Shown in pieces: positions 35,363 to 45,508 of a stretch of DNA of 64,000 bases. The translations under genes were made by a program, and so were the position numbers. How positions within the stretch are numbered: the first letter of the stretch is position 1; each line of letters opens with the position of its first letter. The DNA comes from Photobacterium jeanii (lineage in GTDB: Bacteria; Pseudomonadota; Gammaproteobacteria; Enterobacterales; Vibrionaceae): assembly GCF_001650345.1 (NCBI RefSeq), contig NZ_LVHF01000028.1:186001-250000 (forward strand). Reading direction: 5' to 3'. The notes under the pieces were generated by a model, which saw nothing but the letters and a program-made list of their open reading frames with translations, ran no database searches and was not told the DNA's origin.

Positions 35363-35934
35363 TGAACAAATAAGCTATTTTATTCAGTGATATGTAAAGT
35401 GCCGCGTTTTTACGTGGCACTTTTATTTGTGTCAGTTTAGAAAATAACCGTTGTTTTACTCTGCTGTTATCACTCATTTTTTATTAATGCCAGTGCATAT
35501 TATGTGGCGCTTATTCACTTGCAATCGTTTATTTCAATTTGACCGCATGACATATTCACCTGGTGAATGAGCTGTTTGGGTGTAATCAAAATCAAAATAC
35601 TTTTTTGAGCGTAATAACAAATGCAATATTGGCAATTAACATTGCTATTTTTGAATTGTATTAAGTTAACGAATATAAAAAATTAAAATTAGTGCTGTGA
35701 GTCAATATCATCCCTTTTTTTATTTATATGACAATAGTGTTTTGTGGGAGCTATTTCTCTATGTTAGCGTTTTCGTGAAGATAAATTCTGCTTTTATTGT
35801 TAAGGGCGTCGCGTTTGCGCCTTTGATGTAAGTTTGAATTTCACAAACAGACCTCATTTTTTAAATCTAGAAATAATTATGCGAAAGATTGAATGGTGAG
35901 GTAATAAAAAATATAAAACCAAAAAGGGATTGAT
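35363..35934 (+). other. AT-rich intergenic region between fadE and the chemoreceptor
   Basis: These 572 bases contain the fadE terminator (35396-35426) and, after that, about 500 bases of AT-rich DNA with no credible open frame. The chemoreceptor ribosome binding site (AAGGGA, 35924-35929) is at the end. I cannot place a promoter with confidence. The length is unusual for this window and could hide a small RNA. Confidence 0.4.
35396..35426 (+). terminator. Rho-independent terminator after fadE
   Basis: AAAGTGCCGCG pairs with CGTGGCACTTT (one G-T pair) across a short T-rich loop, ending in TTTTATTT. Confidence 0.8.
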
Positions 35935-38019
35935 ATGCAGTTCTCCAGTATTAAACAACAGATAATGTTGTTTGGTGGGGCGAGTTTGCTAACTGTTACA
36001 CTCGCAATGGTAGGTTATAGCCACTTCAGTGGTAAAAACTTACTTAATGAATTAGATAGATTAATTTTAACCGATGCAGAAAGTGCCTTGATTGAGCAGT
36101 TAAGCCTGTCTGCTGAGGTAGAAGCCGATAAAATCAATATCGTGTTTAACGAGGCAATTGATATTGCGACGAACTATGCGCAATCGTTTAGTGGGCAAGA
36201 CCCACAAATATCAAGAGAGGCGTTAATTCAGTTAATGGGTAATACCATTAATAATACCGAAAATATTATCGGCATTTATTCCGCATGGGAATTTGATAAA
36301 TTTAATGGTCAAGCTCGAAATTATATCAACGATAAGTACTCCCAGCCGAATGGATCTTTTAGTCCTTACTATAACCGCTCGCCTTCTGGTGAAATTGTAT
36401 TAGAGGCTTCTTACCCTTATTACAATTACAACTTAAATGAAACCGGTGTTCGAGATTCCGAGTGGTATTTATGCCCGATGGAAAAGAAACAACCCTGCGT
36501 AATCGACCCTGCCAGTTATACCATTCAAGGTGTATCAACTTTAATGAGTTCGTTTGTGGCACCTATATTACGTGATGGTGAATACGTAGGTATGTTTGGG
36601 GTTGATTACTCGCTCGCGTTTCTCCAATCACTCGCAAATAACACGTCGGCTAACTTATTAAATGGTCAGTCTCGGGTCATTATTTTAAGTGCCGCTGGCA
36701 TTATTGGTGCTGACAGTGCTAAGGCGGGTAATGTTGGTAAGAATATTTCTGATACTGAATTAGAAACCTTCTTAGCTTCTCGTCAGGCGGGGGAAACGAT
36801 CCACCAAGGTGACGATCTGATTGCAACGGCTGAATTTGAAACCAGCGGTACCCATACTCAATGGGAAGTGATTGTGATTGCCCCTGAGGAAATCGCCCTT
36901 GCTAACGCTCAAGCAATAGTCGAAACCGTGATCACACGTTTCTCTGATAACTTAACCGGACAAGCTGTCGTTGGTTTCTGTGCGGGTCTGTTTGGCTTAA
37001 TTTTGATGTGGTTTGTATCACTATCCATAGCCTCGCCTATTAGCGTGCTTGTCACGCGAGTGAAAGCGCTAACGCAATCGGGAGGGGATTTAACCCAATA
37101 TATCGATATTGAGCGTAAGGACGAAACAGGACAGCTTGCGAAGCATCTTAATACCTTTATTGGTGATGTGCGTGGCATTGTTAGTGATATTGCCGGCTCT
37201 GTTGGCTCGTTAACCGAAAGTGTGTCAGCGACCGCTGCGGTCGCGTCACAAGGTCAAACGAACATCATGGCGCAACGCCAAGAGATTGAGCAGGTGGTGA
37301 CAGCGACTAACGAGATGTCATCGACGGCGCATAGTGTGTCGGATAACGCCCAAGAAACCGCAGCAGCAGTATCATTGACTCAAGGCTCAGTGGCTCAAGG
37401 GCAGCAAGTGGTAGAGGCTAACGCCAGTGGCTTGCGAGATTTGTCGCAAAATGTTCAGCAAGCGACGCGGGTGATTGAAGAGCTAGAGATTAAAACGAAC
37501 GATATCGGCAGTATTTTGGATGTGATTCGTAATATCTCAGAGCAAACCAATTTACTTGCGCTTAATGCCGCTATTGAAGCGGCGCGTGCTGGTGCTCAAG
37601 GGCGCGGTTTTGCCGTAGTAGCGGATGAGGTTCGTAACTTAGCAACGAAGACTGCGGATTCAACAGATGAAATTCAGACCATGATTGATAGCCTGCGCGG
37701 CAGTAGCAAAGAAGCGGTTGCGACTATGCAGAAGAACCGCGAGTTAAGCAGTTTGTGTATGTCTCATGCTGAAGAGGCGGTCAAAGCCTTGGACGAAGTC
37801 AGCGTTCAAAGTGGCAAAATCCAAGATATGGCGCATCAAATTGCCAGTGCGGCAGAAGAGCAAGCGGCGGTGACGGAAGAAGTGAACAGAAGCATTGTTG
37901 CGATTAACGATGCCGCGGAAGAAATCGGGCAAGGATCTGAGTTATCACAACAAGAATGTCAGAAAGTCTCCGGCTACACCAATGATGTGAGCGATAAGAT
38001 CAGTCACTTTAAGTTCTAA
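35935..38019 (+). CDS. Methyl-accepting chemotaxis protein with periplasmic Cache domain
   Basis: This inner-membrane chemoreceptor has 694 residues. A membrane helix near residues 10-28 is followed by a large periplasmic sensor (about 30-340) of double-Cache type: a long N-terminal helix, then strands with YPYYNYNLNETGVRDSEWYL and MFGVDYSL. A second membrane helix (about 345-365) leads to a HAMP domain and the signalling hairpin, with the invariant tip EQTNLLALNAAIEAARAGAQGRGF near residue 536. No CheB/CheR-binding pentapeptide is seen at the C-terminus. dCache receptors often bind amino acids or carboxylates, but the ligand is unknown here. Confidence 0.92.
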   Translation: MQFSSIKQQIMLFGGASLLTVTLAMVGYSHFSGKNLLNELDRLILTDAESALIEQLSLSAEVEADKINIVFNEAIDIATNYAQSFSGQDPQISREALIQLMGNTINNTENIIGIYSAWEFDKFNGQARNYINDKYSQPNGSFSPYYNRSPSGEIVLEASYPYYNYNLNETGVRDSEWYLCPMEKKQPCVIDPASYTIQGVSTLMSSFVAPILRDGEYVGMFGVDYSLAFLQSLANNTSANLLNGQSRVIILSAAGIIGADSAKAGNVGKNISDTELETFLASRQAGETIHQGDDLIATAEFETSGTHTQWEVIVIAPEEIALANAQAIVETVITRFSDNLTGQAVVGFCAGLFGLILMWFVSLSIASPISVLVTRVKALTQSGGDLTQYIDIERKDETGQLAKHLNTFIGDVRGIVSDIAGSVGSLTESVSATAAVASQGQTNIMAQRQEIEQVVTATNEMSSTAHSVSDNAQETAAAVSLTQGSVAQGQQVVEANASGLRDLSQNVQQATRVIEELEIKTNDIGSILDVIRNISEQTNLLALNAAIEAARAGAQGRGFAVVADEVRNLATKTADSTDEIQTMIDSLRGSSKEAVATMQKNRELSSLCMSHAEEAVKALDEVSVQSGKIQDMAHQIASAAEEQAAVTEEVNRSIVAINDAAEEIGQGSELSQQECQKVSGYTNDVSDKISHFKF

Positions 38020-38061
38020 TTTGCGCTTATTTTTTGCAACTACAGTGTGAAACACGTTAAT

Positions 38062-38090
38062 AAACCTCTGGCAGTGCCAGAGGTTTTTTA
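38062..38090 (+). terminator. Rho-independent terminator after the chemoreceptor
   Basis: CCTCTGGC and GCCAGAGG form a perfect stem over AGT, followed by six T residues. Confidence 0.9.
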
Positions 38091-38130
38091 TTGCCACCTT
38101 AAAACTACCGCTTTGAACAGTGGTGATTGT

Positions 38131-38583
38131 TTATTCTCTAACAGACTCTTTTAAGTTTGTTTGTAGGTATAGCAAGCAATTGGCTGCTGATTGCCGATTG
38201 TTCGTTTTGATCGCGTTGATCGAAATGTATGCGATATTGGCAAAGGAAGTCTCGTTGAGATCTTCAAAAGGCAATTGACTGCAATCGTCTGGCATTCCGC
38301 GCTCAGCGGTTGCATCTGGGTAGGCGTGGGTAACGACATCGGCGTATTTTTGAAGCTCTGTTGCAGGGAGATTTAGAACATCAAGGTTAGCTAATATATC
38401 TTGAGAATATGCGAGTCCATATTCATTGAAGGGGATGCCAGCAATATTGGTTGGTGCGATGACTCGTGCGGAGTCAGCGATGTCGGGAAAATTCCAATTA
38501 GCTGGTGTGGGGATGTTTGGTTGGGCGTGAACATTTAGGGCGAATAGCCCTGCGCAAAGTAATAAAGCCTTTCTTAATCGCAT
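38131..38583 (-). CDS. Hypothetical secreted protein
   Basis: I do not recognise this protein. The ATG at 38583 gives 150 residues with a standard signal peptide (MRLRKALLLCAGLFALNVHAQ) and probable cleavage after HAQ. The mature part is polar, with two cysteines (DDCSQ and ANCLLY) that could form a disulfide. An upstream ATG (38616) would add 11 residues before the signal. No domain is visible. It is a single gene convergent with the chemoreceptor. Confidence 0.6.
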   Translation of the reverse strand: MRLRKALLLCAGLFALNVHAQPNIPTPANWNFPDIADSARVIAPTNIAGIPFNEYGLAYSQDILANLDVLNLPATELQKYADVVTHAYPDATAERGMPDDCSQLPFEDLNETSFANIAYISINAIKTNNRQSAANCLLYLQTNLKESVRE

Positions 38584-39002
38584 TCGTTTTATTCCGTCGT
38601 AAAGTAAGTTCACCATTGCTCTTCCACCTCAAAGCTATATTTCTGGTGTTGGCGTTAATTGGTTAAATATGCTGTCAATTAAAAACACTGTTCCATATTA
38701 ATGCTAGATCACATATGAATAGTATCTTGCGAGTAGTATTTTGCGACTAAGGTTGTGTAATCAGGACAGAGTGCGCTATGACCTTGTCTTCTATACCCAG
38801 ATAGCAAGTCATTGGGTAAAACATAAGGGAAGCCGAGCTCGTGAAATGTGGGAAAAGATGGGAATAAATCAGCGAAAAAGTACAAACTTGCATCAATAAC
38901 ACCTCCAACCACTGCCATTTTTAGCCATTTATCGCATAAATCTAATGCGAAAAAGTCAGTAACCTTTTATCCTTACTGGCAATTATGTAAGGGAAGTTGA
39001 AA
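38584..39002. promoter_or_regulatory. Divergent promoter region between the secreted protein gene and fabV
   Basis: About 420 bases carry the start signals for both divergent genes. The fabV ribosome binding site is AAGGGAAG just before 39003. A 69-codon open frame on the minus strand (38709-38918) lacks a ribosome binding site and I do not call it. No operator is evident. Confidence 0.4.
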
Positions 39003-40205
39003 ATGATCATCAAACCTAGAATTCGTGGATTTATTTGTACAACAACGCACCCAGTGGGTTGTGAAGAAAACGTCAAAGAGCAAATTGCTTACACTAAAGC
39101 ACAAGGCCCTATCGCTAATGCACCTAAGCGTGTACTTGTTGTAGGTTCTTCAAGTGGTTACGGCCTATCATCTCGTATTGCTGCGGCATTCGGTGGTGGT
39201 GCATCAACTATTGGTGTGTTCTTTGAGAAGCCGGGTACAGAGAAAAAACCGGGTACAGCAGGTTGGTACAACTCAGCAGCATTCGACAAGCTAGCGAAAG
39301 AAGAAGGTCTTTACTCGAAGAGCTTGAATGGTGATGCTTTCTCACATGAAGCAAAACAAAAGACCATTGATCTTATCAAAGAAGATCTCGGTCAGATTGA
39401 TATGGTGGTTTACTCACTGGCATCGCCAGTACGTAAAATGCCTGAATCAGGTGAAGTTGTTCGCTCAAGCCTAAAACCTATGGGTGAGACTTACACAGCG
39501 ACTGCGGTTGATACTAATAAAGACGTATTGATCGAAGCAAGCATTGAACCTGCAACTGAGCAAGAAGTGGCTGACACTGTTACTGTAATGGGCGGTCAAG
39601 ACTGGGAGCTATGGATTAACGCGCTTTCTGAAGCGGGCGTACTAGCTGAAGGTTGTAAGACTGTTGCGTATAGCTACATTGGTACAGAAATTACTTGGCC
39701 AATCTACTGGCACGGTGCATTAGGTCAAGCGAAGATGGACCTAGACCGCGCAGCGAAATCGCTTAACGAGCAGCTATCTGCAACTGGCGGTTCTGCAAAC
39801 GTTGCTGTACTTAAGAGTGTGGTAACTCAAGCAAGTTCTGCAATTCCAGTAATGCCACTGTACATCGCAATGGTATTTAAGAAGATGCGTGAAGAAGGCG
39901 TACACGAAGGTTGTATGGAGCAGATTCACCGCATGTTCACTCAACGTCTATACAAAGCTGACGGTACTGCACCAGAAGTTGACGAAGAAAACCGTCTACG
40001 TCTTGATGACTGGGAACTTCGTGAAGACATTCAGAAGCACTGTCGTGAGCTATGGCCAAACGTAACAAACGAAAACCTATTCGATGTTGCGGATTACCAA
40101 GAGTACAAAGACGAGTTCTTGAAGCTATTTGGTTTCGGTATTGAGTCTGTAGACTACGAAGCCGATGTAAACCCAGCTATTGAGTTTGATGTTCAAGACA
40201 TCTAA
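39003..40205 (+). CDS. fabV: Enoyl-ACP reductase FabV
   Basis: FabV is the NADH-dependent trans-2-enoyl-ACP reductase that completes each cycle of fatty-acid elongation. It is naturally little affected by triclosan, unlike FabI. The start at 39003 gives 400 residues and matches the Vibrio N-terminus [24 protein letters not shown] two codons earlier is not needed. The catalytic pair of this family, Tyr-x8-Lys, is present as Y235 and K244 ([10 protein letters not shown]). The nucleotide-binding motif [13 protein letters not shown] is near residue 48. A strong terminator follows. Confidence 0.97.
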   Translation: MIIKPRIRGFICTTTHPVGCEENVKEQIAYTKAQGPIANAPKRVLVVGSSSGYGLSSRIAAAFGGGASTIGVFFEKPGTEKKPGTAGWYNSAAFDKLAKEEGLYSKSLNGDAFSHEAKQKTIDLIKEDLGQIDMVVYSLASPVRKMPESGEVVRSSLKPMGETYTATAVDTNKDVLIEASIEPATEQEVADTVTVMGGQDWELWINALSEAGVLAEGCKTVAYSYIGTEITWPIYWHGALGQAKMDLDRAAKSLNEQLSATGGSANVAVLKSVVTQASSAIPVMPLYIAMVFKKMREEGVHEGCMEQIHRMFTQRLYKADGTAPEVDEENRLRLDDWELREDIQKHCRELWPNVTNENLFDVADYQEYKDEFLKLFGFGIESVDYEADVNPAIEFDVQDI

Positions 40206-40239
40206 TTAACAGCTTGCAGTTGACTGCGAAGTAGATACT

Positions 40240-40272
40240 AAAAAACCGCCAATGAATATTGGCGGTTTTTTT
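40240..40272. terminator. Bidirectional terminator between fabV and phoQ
   Basis: CCGCCAAT and ATTGGCGG form a perfect stem over GAAT, flanked by six A and seven T residues. It serves both convergent genes. Confidence 0.92.
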
Positions 40273-40318
40273 ATGGGCATAGCTTAGATAGCTTCAACCT
40301 AATCGAACCTAAACGTAA

Positions 40319-41665
40319 CTAGTGTTTTGGTAGACGAATAATGAAAGCGGCACCTTCTAAAGTTGAGGTTTGCACATGAATACGACCTTGGTAGCTGTCG
40401 ACCAATTCATGGCAGACTGACAAGCCAATGCCTTGCCCTGGATTGAGCTGATCGGCGCGTACTCCGCGTTGGAAAATAGCTTCACGCATGTCTTCACTCA
40501 CCCCTGGACCATCATCTTCGATTTTGATGATGTAATGATCAGGATGTTCTTTGACGCTGATCTGCACTGTGCTGATACAAAAACGGTAAGCATTTTCTAG
40601 CAAGTTACCCAATAACTCCATCAAGTCACTGCGATTGATTGGCAGCTTGAGCTTAGGGTTGAATTTGTATACCAGATTCACTTCTTTATCCCCGTACACT
40701 TTGCTAAGCAAACGATCAAAGCTATCAAGTGAGGGTTTCAGCTCAGTTGTTTCTTTTTGCAGACCTTGCTGACCCATCATGGCACGTTTTAACTGGTACT
40801 GAACTAGCTCATCCATCTGGCTGATTTGCTCAACAATACGTTGATTGAGCATGTCGCGAGTTAGCTCTTTGTCGTCTAGTAAAGCATTGGTTGCCGCTAA
40901 ACGGGTCTTAAGACTGTGCGCCAAATCATCCATTGCATGACGGTAACGACCTTTCTGATCTTCCGTTATGCGGATCAAGCGGTTAAGTGCCGAGGTGATC
41001 TCTTGCAGCTCCATCGGGTAGTCTTGATCGAGCTTTTTACGTTTCGATTCACTCATTTGATCCAACTGCAAAGCAAGTTTGCGCAGCGGTTGGAAGCTCC
41101 AATGGAACGCAGCAATCAAAAAGGCAATCGCGATCAGAACAAAGAGTCCCAAATAAAAGGTGGTGCGTTTATGAAGTTGAGAGAGAGCAGAGGCGTAATC
41201 ATCACCGGAACGAAGTACCACAAGGCGGAACGAGTTACCGTCTTCTTTGTGTTCGCTACCTAAGCTGGAAGCAATGAAGTTGACGTTGTCATCATTGGTT
41301 ACTAGGTGAGGGGCGAGTAGCTCATGGGGCACTTTACTACAGATGTTGTAAAGGTTGGCTTCTTTAGCATCATCGGACAACCACACGGTTTCTGCTTTTT
41401 GATTACAGACCACCGACATGTAGTCGGTTTCCGATGGGTCAATCGAGCGGATCCACTTATCAACGTCTTTAATCAAGCCTGCCCTATTTAGCTGGGCAAC
41501 CACCATTGGCATTTGCGCTGCTAGTTCAGATGAATACGCAGCGATGTAGCTTTGGGTGTAAAGCTGATTGATCACCCCAGCCAAAGCCGAGGTGATAAGC
41601 ACGATGATGGCCACCGAGGTAACCAGTACTCGGCGGCGCAAACGTGGCTGAATAATCTTACTCAT
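40319..41665 (-). CDS. phoQ: Sensor histidine kinase PhoQ-like
   Basis: This membrane kinase partners the adjacent PhoP-like regulator. The 448-residue protein has a first membrane helix (about residues 12-33), a periplasmic sensor to about 165, a second helix (about 170-190) and a HAMP domain. The dimerisation domain has DDLAHSLKTRL with His250, close to E. coli PhoQ DLTHSLKTPL. The HATPase domain includes GNLLENAYRF, EDDGPGV and GQGIGLSVC. By family it may sense divalent cations or cationic peptides, but the periplasmic domain is diverged. It overlaps phoP by four bases. Confidence 0.85.
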   Translation of the reverse strand: MSKIIQPRLRRRVLVTSVAIIVLITSALAGVINQLYTQSYIAAYSSELAAQMPMVVAQLNRAGLIKDVDKWIRSIDPSETDYMSVVCNQKAETVWLSDDAKEANLYNICSKVPHELLAPHLVTNDDNVNFIASSLGSEHKEDGNSFRLVVLRSGDDYASALSQLHKRTTFYLGLFVLIAIAFLIAAFHWSFQPLRKLALQLDQMSESKRKKLDQDYPMELQEITSALNRLIRITEDQKGRYRHAMDDLAHSLKTRLAATNALLDDKELTRDMLNQRIVEQISQMDELVQYQLKRAMMGQQGLQKETTELKPSLDSFDRLLSKVYGDKEVNLVYKFNPKLKLPINRSDLMELLGNLLENAYRFCISTVQISVKEHPDHYIIKIEDDGPGVSEDMREAIFQRGVRADQLNPGQGIGLSVCHELVDSYQGRIHVQTSTLEGAAFIIRLPKH

Positions 41666-42336
41666 TGAGCATGCAACTCAAAGATATAGCCTTGTCCACG
41701 AATGGTGGAAATAGGGTTATCTTGGCCTGTTTTGACAATCTTCTTGCGTAGGCGGCTGATCATCACCTCAATAGTGTTTGGATCGCCTTCTTGATCTTCG
41801 TATAGCACATCCAGCAAACGCTGTTTTGATACAACTTGACGGCTATGGCGCATCAGGTACTCAAGTAAATCGTATTCAAATGCCGTGAGTTCCAGTGGTT
41901 TTTCATCCACGTAAACTTGCTTCGCGAGTAGGTCGACACGGATTTGCCCAGCTGACATTTCAGGTTTTACAAAACCTGCACTGCGGCGAACGAGTGCGCT
42001 AAGGCGTGCCACCATTTCTTCTTTTTGAAATGGTTTTACGAGGTAATCGTCAGCACCAGCTTCTAAGCCAGTTACTTTGTCTTGCCAGTTTGAACGTGCC
42101 GTTAAAATCAAGATCGGCAGGCGTAGACCTTGCTTACGCATGTCTTTGATTAAGCTAATGCCGTCACGATCGGGTAAACCGATATCAACAATCGCGATGT
42201 CGTTCGGGTAGTTCTTTGCGAAGAATAGCCCTTCTTCAGCAGTATCAGCACACTGAACTTGGTTTCCTAATTCGGCAAGCTGGGATTTAAGGTGATGGCT
42301 AAGGATTGGGTCATCCTCGACGATAAGAATTCGCAT
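41662..42336 (-). CDS. phoP: OmpR-family response regulator PhoP-like
   Basis: This is a two-domain transcription factor of 224 residues. The receiver has phospho-acceptor Asp51 (AIVDIGLPDRDG), Thr in LILTARS, and the conserved Lys in VKPF. The C-terminal winged helix ends in ISTIRGQGYIFEL, very like E. coli PhoP. It is the first gene of the phoPQ operon on the minus strand. In vibrios, pairs of this group (such as VprAB/CarRS) control lipid A modification; whether this is that orthologue cannot be settled from sequence here. Confidence 0.87.
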   Translation of the reverse strand: MRILIVEDDPILSHHLKSQLAELGNQVQCADTAEEGLFFAKNYPNDIAIVDIGLPDRDGISLIKDMRKQGLRLPILILTARSNWQDKVTGLEAGADDYLVKPFQKEEMVARLSALVRRSAGFVKPEMSAGQIRVDLLAKQVYVDEKPLELTAFEYDLLEYLMRHSRQVVSKQRLLDVLYEDQEGDPNTIEVMISRLRKKIVKTGQDNPISTIRGQGYIFELHAQ

Positions 42337-42685
42337 AATAACAGTACCCAGATATTTGAAATGTATAAGTATGAATATACTGAATAGATAATAACCTTGC
42401 GAATATCAGCATGTTAAATATGTGATAGCTTCAAGGTTTTCTCAAACTCGCGCTTTAGTAATGTGTAAACAATCAGCAATTCTAAGCAAAGCGCATTCAG
42501 TATGTCTTGGTAAATACTCATTCCATCAATTGTCTAATTGATTCACAGCAAGAGTAAGAAAATTAATGGAATAAGTATAAGTACTAAAGTGTAACTGCTA
42601 CGACTGAATAGGGGCTGACTTTGTGAAAAGTCAGCCCCTATGGGAAGTCTCGTATTAAAAATCGAGAAGGAATAAGTAGTTAGTG
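42337..42685 (-). promoter_or_regulatory. phoP upstream region
   Basis: The 349 bases between the ybjL stop and the phoP start hold the phoP promoter and a long hairpin (42607-42641). The part nearest phoP is AT-rich. I see no repeated T-G-T-T-T-A-type PhoP boxes that I would trust, and no gene. Confidence 0.35.
42607..42642 (-). repeat. Long hairpin downstream of ybjL
   Basis: ATAGGGGCTGACTTT (42608-42622) is the exact complement of 42627-42641, forming a 15-base-pair stem over a GTGA loop. It lies 45 bases after the ybjL stop and probably marks the end of that transcript. The usual T tract is missing on both strands. Confidence 0.65.
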
Positions 42686-44368
42686 CTAGTTGAGGATCAT
42701 GATCAGCGTACCCGCTATCGTTAGCAGGACGTTGGCAATGGCATAAGTACCCGCATAACCTAATGCTGGAATGGTACTGCGTGCATGCTCGTTGATCATA
42801 TCCATCGCAGGTGCACAGGTACGTGCCCCGATGATGGCACCAAACAGTAGCGCGCGGTTCATTTTCAGCACGTAAGCACCGAATAAGTACGCGACTACAA
42901 CAGGTACCACACTGACCATGATGCTGGTGGCGAACACGGCAAAACCGACATCAGCGAGCGAGTCAAATAGGTTGGAACCTGCGCTCAAGCCAATCCCCGC
43001 CATGAAGACCATCAACCCGAGATCTTTGGTCATATTCAATGCCCCTTGCGGCACGTAACCAAAAGTCGGGTGGTTGGCTCGTAGGAAGCCCAGCGTAATA
43101 CCTGCAATCAACAAACCTGCGGCATTACCTAAACCAAAGGCGATGTGACCAAAAGTCATGGTGATAGTACCGATCAACATCCCGATGATGAAGAAACAGC
43201 AGAATGCCAGCAAGTCGGCAATTTGACTGTGGATCGAGATGAAACCGATGCGCTCAGCTAAGCCCAATACACGGCTCTTTTCGCCACTGACCTGCAAAAT
43301 ATCACCCTTATCGAGCAAGATATTATGATCCATTGGCATTTCGATTTGAGCGCGTACCACACGGTTTAAGAAACAGCCGTATTCAGACAGGTTCAAGTCG
43401 GATAAGCGTTTACCCGCGATGCTGTCATTTTTTACCACGATCTCTTCTTCAACAATGCGTAAGTCGAGCAAGTCGCGGTCGAATACTTCTTTGCCGTTTC
43501 TAAAGCTAGGGTCAAGACGCGCGTGGCTGTCTGGGTAACCTACAAGGGCGATTTCATCGCCTTCTTGCAAGATGGCATCACCATCAGGGTTAGCCAGGAT
43601 ACCGTTACGACGAACACGTTCGATATAACAGCCGGTTTGGCGGTAGATACCTAGCTCACGCAGGTTCTTACCATCAATCCAGTTAATTAGCTCAGGGCCG
43701 ACACGATAAGCACGTATGATTGGGAGGTATACTTTACGTTGAGCGACCTCACCAATCCCGCGTTCTTTTGCGATTTGTTGTGACGATTCTGCAAGGTTTT
43801 GTTTTTGCAGTTTCGGCATCAGTTTTGCCAGCACAATCAAGCTCACCAAACCGATCAGATACGACATGGCGTAGCCGACACTCAGGCTATCGACAATTTG
43901 CTGAATTGCATTACTTTCAGTAATGCCAGCCAAACCGCCGTTAAGGGCATCTTTTGCACCTACAAGAACCGGGGTAGCTGTGAGCGAGCCTGCCATTAAA
44001 CCAGTAGCTAAACCAATATCGAGGTTGAGCTTATCGGCCATGGTCATGGTAATCGCGACCGAAGTCAGAAGTACCACTAAGGCGAGTAATAAGTAGTGCT
44101 TACCATCTCGGAAGAAGATACCGAAGAAGTTAGGGCCTGCTTCAATGCCAACGCAGAAAATAAACAGCATAAAGCCGATATTTAGCGCCTCGGTATTAAA
44201 GGTAAAGCCTGCATTACCTAATAGAAGGGCGGCAAGTAGAACGCCAATAGAGTTGCCAAGTTGAAGGTTAGCAAAGCGGAATTTTCCGACACCTAAACCA
44301 ACAGCGAGGACGACAAAGAGCAATAAAATATCATTTTGGTGAAGCAGAGCTGCAACGTCGATATTCAC
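42686..44368 (-). CDS. ybjL: Aspartate:alanine antiporter-family transporter YbjL
   Basis: This inner-membrane protein belongs to the AAE exchanger family. The 560 residues are close to E. coli YbjL, from [22 protein letters not shown] to the final helix. Two halves of about five membrane helices each flank two TrkA-C (RCK-C) regulatory domains (about residues 205-375). Conserved [12 protein letters not shown] and [12 protein letters not shown] motifs appear in the first half. The start codon is GTG, preceded by GGAAAA. The substrate is unproven; relatives exchange dicarboxylic amino acids. Confidence 0.92.
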   Translation of the reverse strand: MNIDVAALLHQNDILLLFVVLAVGLGVGKFRFANLQLGNSIGVLLAALLLGNAGFTFNTEALNIGFMLFIFCVGIEAGPNFFGIFFRDGKHYLLLALVVLLTSVAITMTMADKLNLDIGLATGLMAGSLTATPVLVGAKDALNGGLAGITESNAIQQIVDSLSVGYAMSYLIGLVSLIVLAKLMPKLQKQNLAESSQQIAKERGIGEVAQRKVYLPIIRAYRVGPELINWIDGKNLRELGIYRQTGCYIERVRRNGILANPDGDAILQEGDEIALVGYPDSHARLDPSFRNGKEVFDRDLLDLRIVEEEIVVKNDSIAGKRLSDLNLSEYGCFLNRVVRAQIEMPMDHNILLDKGDILQVSGEKSRVLGLAERIGFISIHSQIADLLAFCCFFIIGMLIGTITMTFGHIAFGLGNAAGLLIAGITLGFLRANHPTFGYVPQGALNMTKDLGLMVFMAGIGLSAGSNLFDSLADVGFAVFATSIMVSVVPVVVAYLFGAYVLKMNRALLFGAIIGARTCAPAMDMINEHARSTIPALGYAGTYAIANVLLTIAGTLIMILN

Positions 44369-44684
44369 AACAAATTTTCCGGAACAAAGAACACGCGAAG
44401 AGTGTGTGAAGTCTAGCCGATTTTGATGTGCGGTAATAGATTTTTCATGAATTATTTTTTGTTAAAAATACATTGTTTTTGATTCAGGAAAGTGCTTCAA
44501 AAAAACAAGAAAAATCAGTAATGAATCTTAGCCCAGTAAAGGCGTGGGTTTATGCAAATAGTGATGGAAATTCGGCGGTTTAGTGACAAAAAACTGCCTA
44601 CTGATAAAAAAGAAAACCAGTCGAATGACTGGCTTTCAGAAATGCGTTGTTAGGTATGATACCTATTGGCGATTTACCGCGATC
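44369..44684 (-). other. Intergenic region between grxA and ybjL
   Basis: About 316 bases hold the grxA terminator (44603-44634) and the ybjL promoter region. No gene or recognisable operator is seen. Confidence 0.4.
44603..44634 (-). terminator. Rho-independent terminator after grxA
   Basis: On the minus strand CCAGTC and GACTGG form a stem over a four-base loop, followed by TTTTCTTTTTT. Confidence 0.82.
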
Positions 44685-44948
44685 TTATTGGAAAAGACCT
44701 AGGTTTTCTTTCGCGTATGCTTCGAATTCAGTGTAGCCACCAACGTGCTCTTGATCGACGAAGATTTGAGGAACAGTTTCAACTGGCTTACCTACTGTTT
44801 TTTCAAGGTCAGCTTTGCTGATGCCTTCTGCGTGGATATCAACGTAACGGTAGTTAAAATCTTCACGCTCTTCTTTTAGTTTGTCTGCTAGGTCTTTTGC
44901 ACGAACACAGAAAGGACAACCTGGGCGACCAAAAATTACAACGAACAT
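44685..44948 (-). CDS. grxA: Glutaredoxin 1
   Basis: This glutathione-dependent dithiol oxidoreductase reduces ribonucleotide reductase and other disulfides. The start at 44948, preceded by AAGGAGAG, gives 87 residues; upstream in-frame extension is not homologous. The active-site CPFC lies at residues 11-14, and the TVPQIF cis-Pro segment and the HVGGYTEFEAY glutathione-binding region are present. Length and sequence match GrxA. Confidence 0.95.
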   Translation of the reverse strand: MFVVIFGRPGCPFCVRAKDLADKLKEEREDFNYRYVDIHAEGISKADLEKTVGKPVETVPQIFVDQEHVGGYTEFEAYAKENLGLFQ

Positions 44949-45508
44949 ACACTCTCTCCTTAAATCAATTGTGATCACTATATCGCGGCTTTGATGGATC
45001 AGGAAGTGGGATTTATCGCTTGTAGTGATAGATAAAACCGATTGATGATATTTTTTGCAAATGCGCAAGGTTTTAGGTTTCTGGCATCAAGCCTAGAGCA
45101 TGAAATTGAAGGAAACCAAACGGCGACTTAAAAATGTGGTTGTCTTTGAAGTAAAGAATGAAAAGTAGTAGAAAAAGCCGAGCAATATGATGACAGCATT
45201 ATAAATGTGACTGGGCGCCGCTTCTTTATGCGTAACTGCATGAAGTCAGAATAAAATTGTTTAATATCAATATTTATCGTGAATGTTAGATGCACTCTCA
45301 ATTTGAGCACTTTTATGCAATTTAAACGCGTAATTCTGGTGGTGTGCTCACAGTAAGTGTGTGTAGTACTGCGCCAAGATGATGTGTGCCTCATCACTTA
45401 AAGCACAGCAAGAATGTCACCTCTTAGAAAAAACTAGAGTGTATTCGCATCGTATAACCAATATGCAAATCATGATGCGAATGGATTTTAGAATTGAATG
45501 GGGTAGTT
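44949..45508 (+). promoter_or_regulatory. Region between grxA and the Fe-alcohol dehydrogenase, with inverted repeat
   Basis: The 560 bases between divergent genes include a perfect nine-base inverted repeat. ATTCGCATC (45443-45451) and GATGCGAAT (45474-45482) are separated by 22 bases, ending 26 bases before the dehydrogenase start. It may be an operator or a leader hairpin. An 89-codon minus-strand frame (45128-45397) is low complexity and lacks a ribosome binding site; I do not call it. Confidence 0.45.

Noticed and set aside
38709..38918. 69-codon open frame on the minus strand upstream of fabV
   Set aside because: No ribosome binding site before its ATG and no recognisable protein; it probably reflects chance in the fabV promoter region.
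45128..45397. 89-codon open frame on the minus strand
   Set aside because: No ribosome binding site, His/Thr/Ser-rich low-complexity translation, no family resemblance, and it lies in a promoter-bearing intergenic region.
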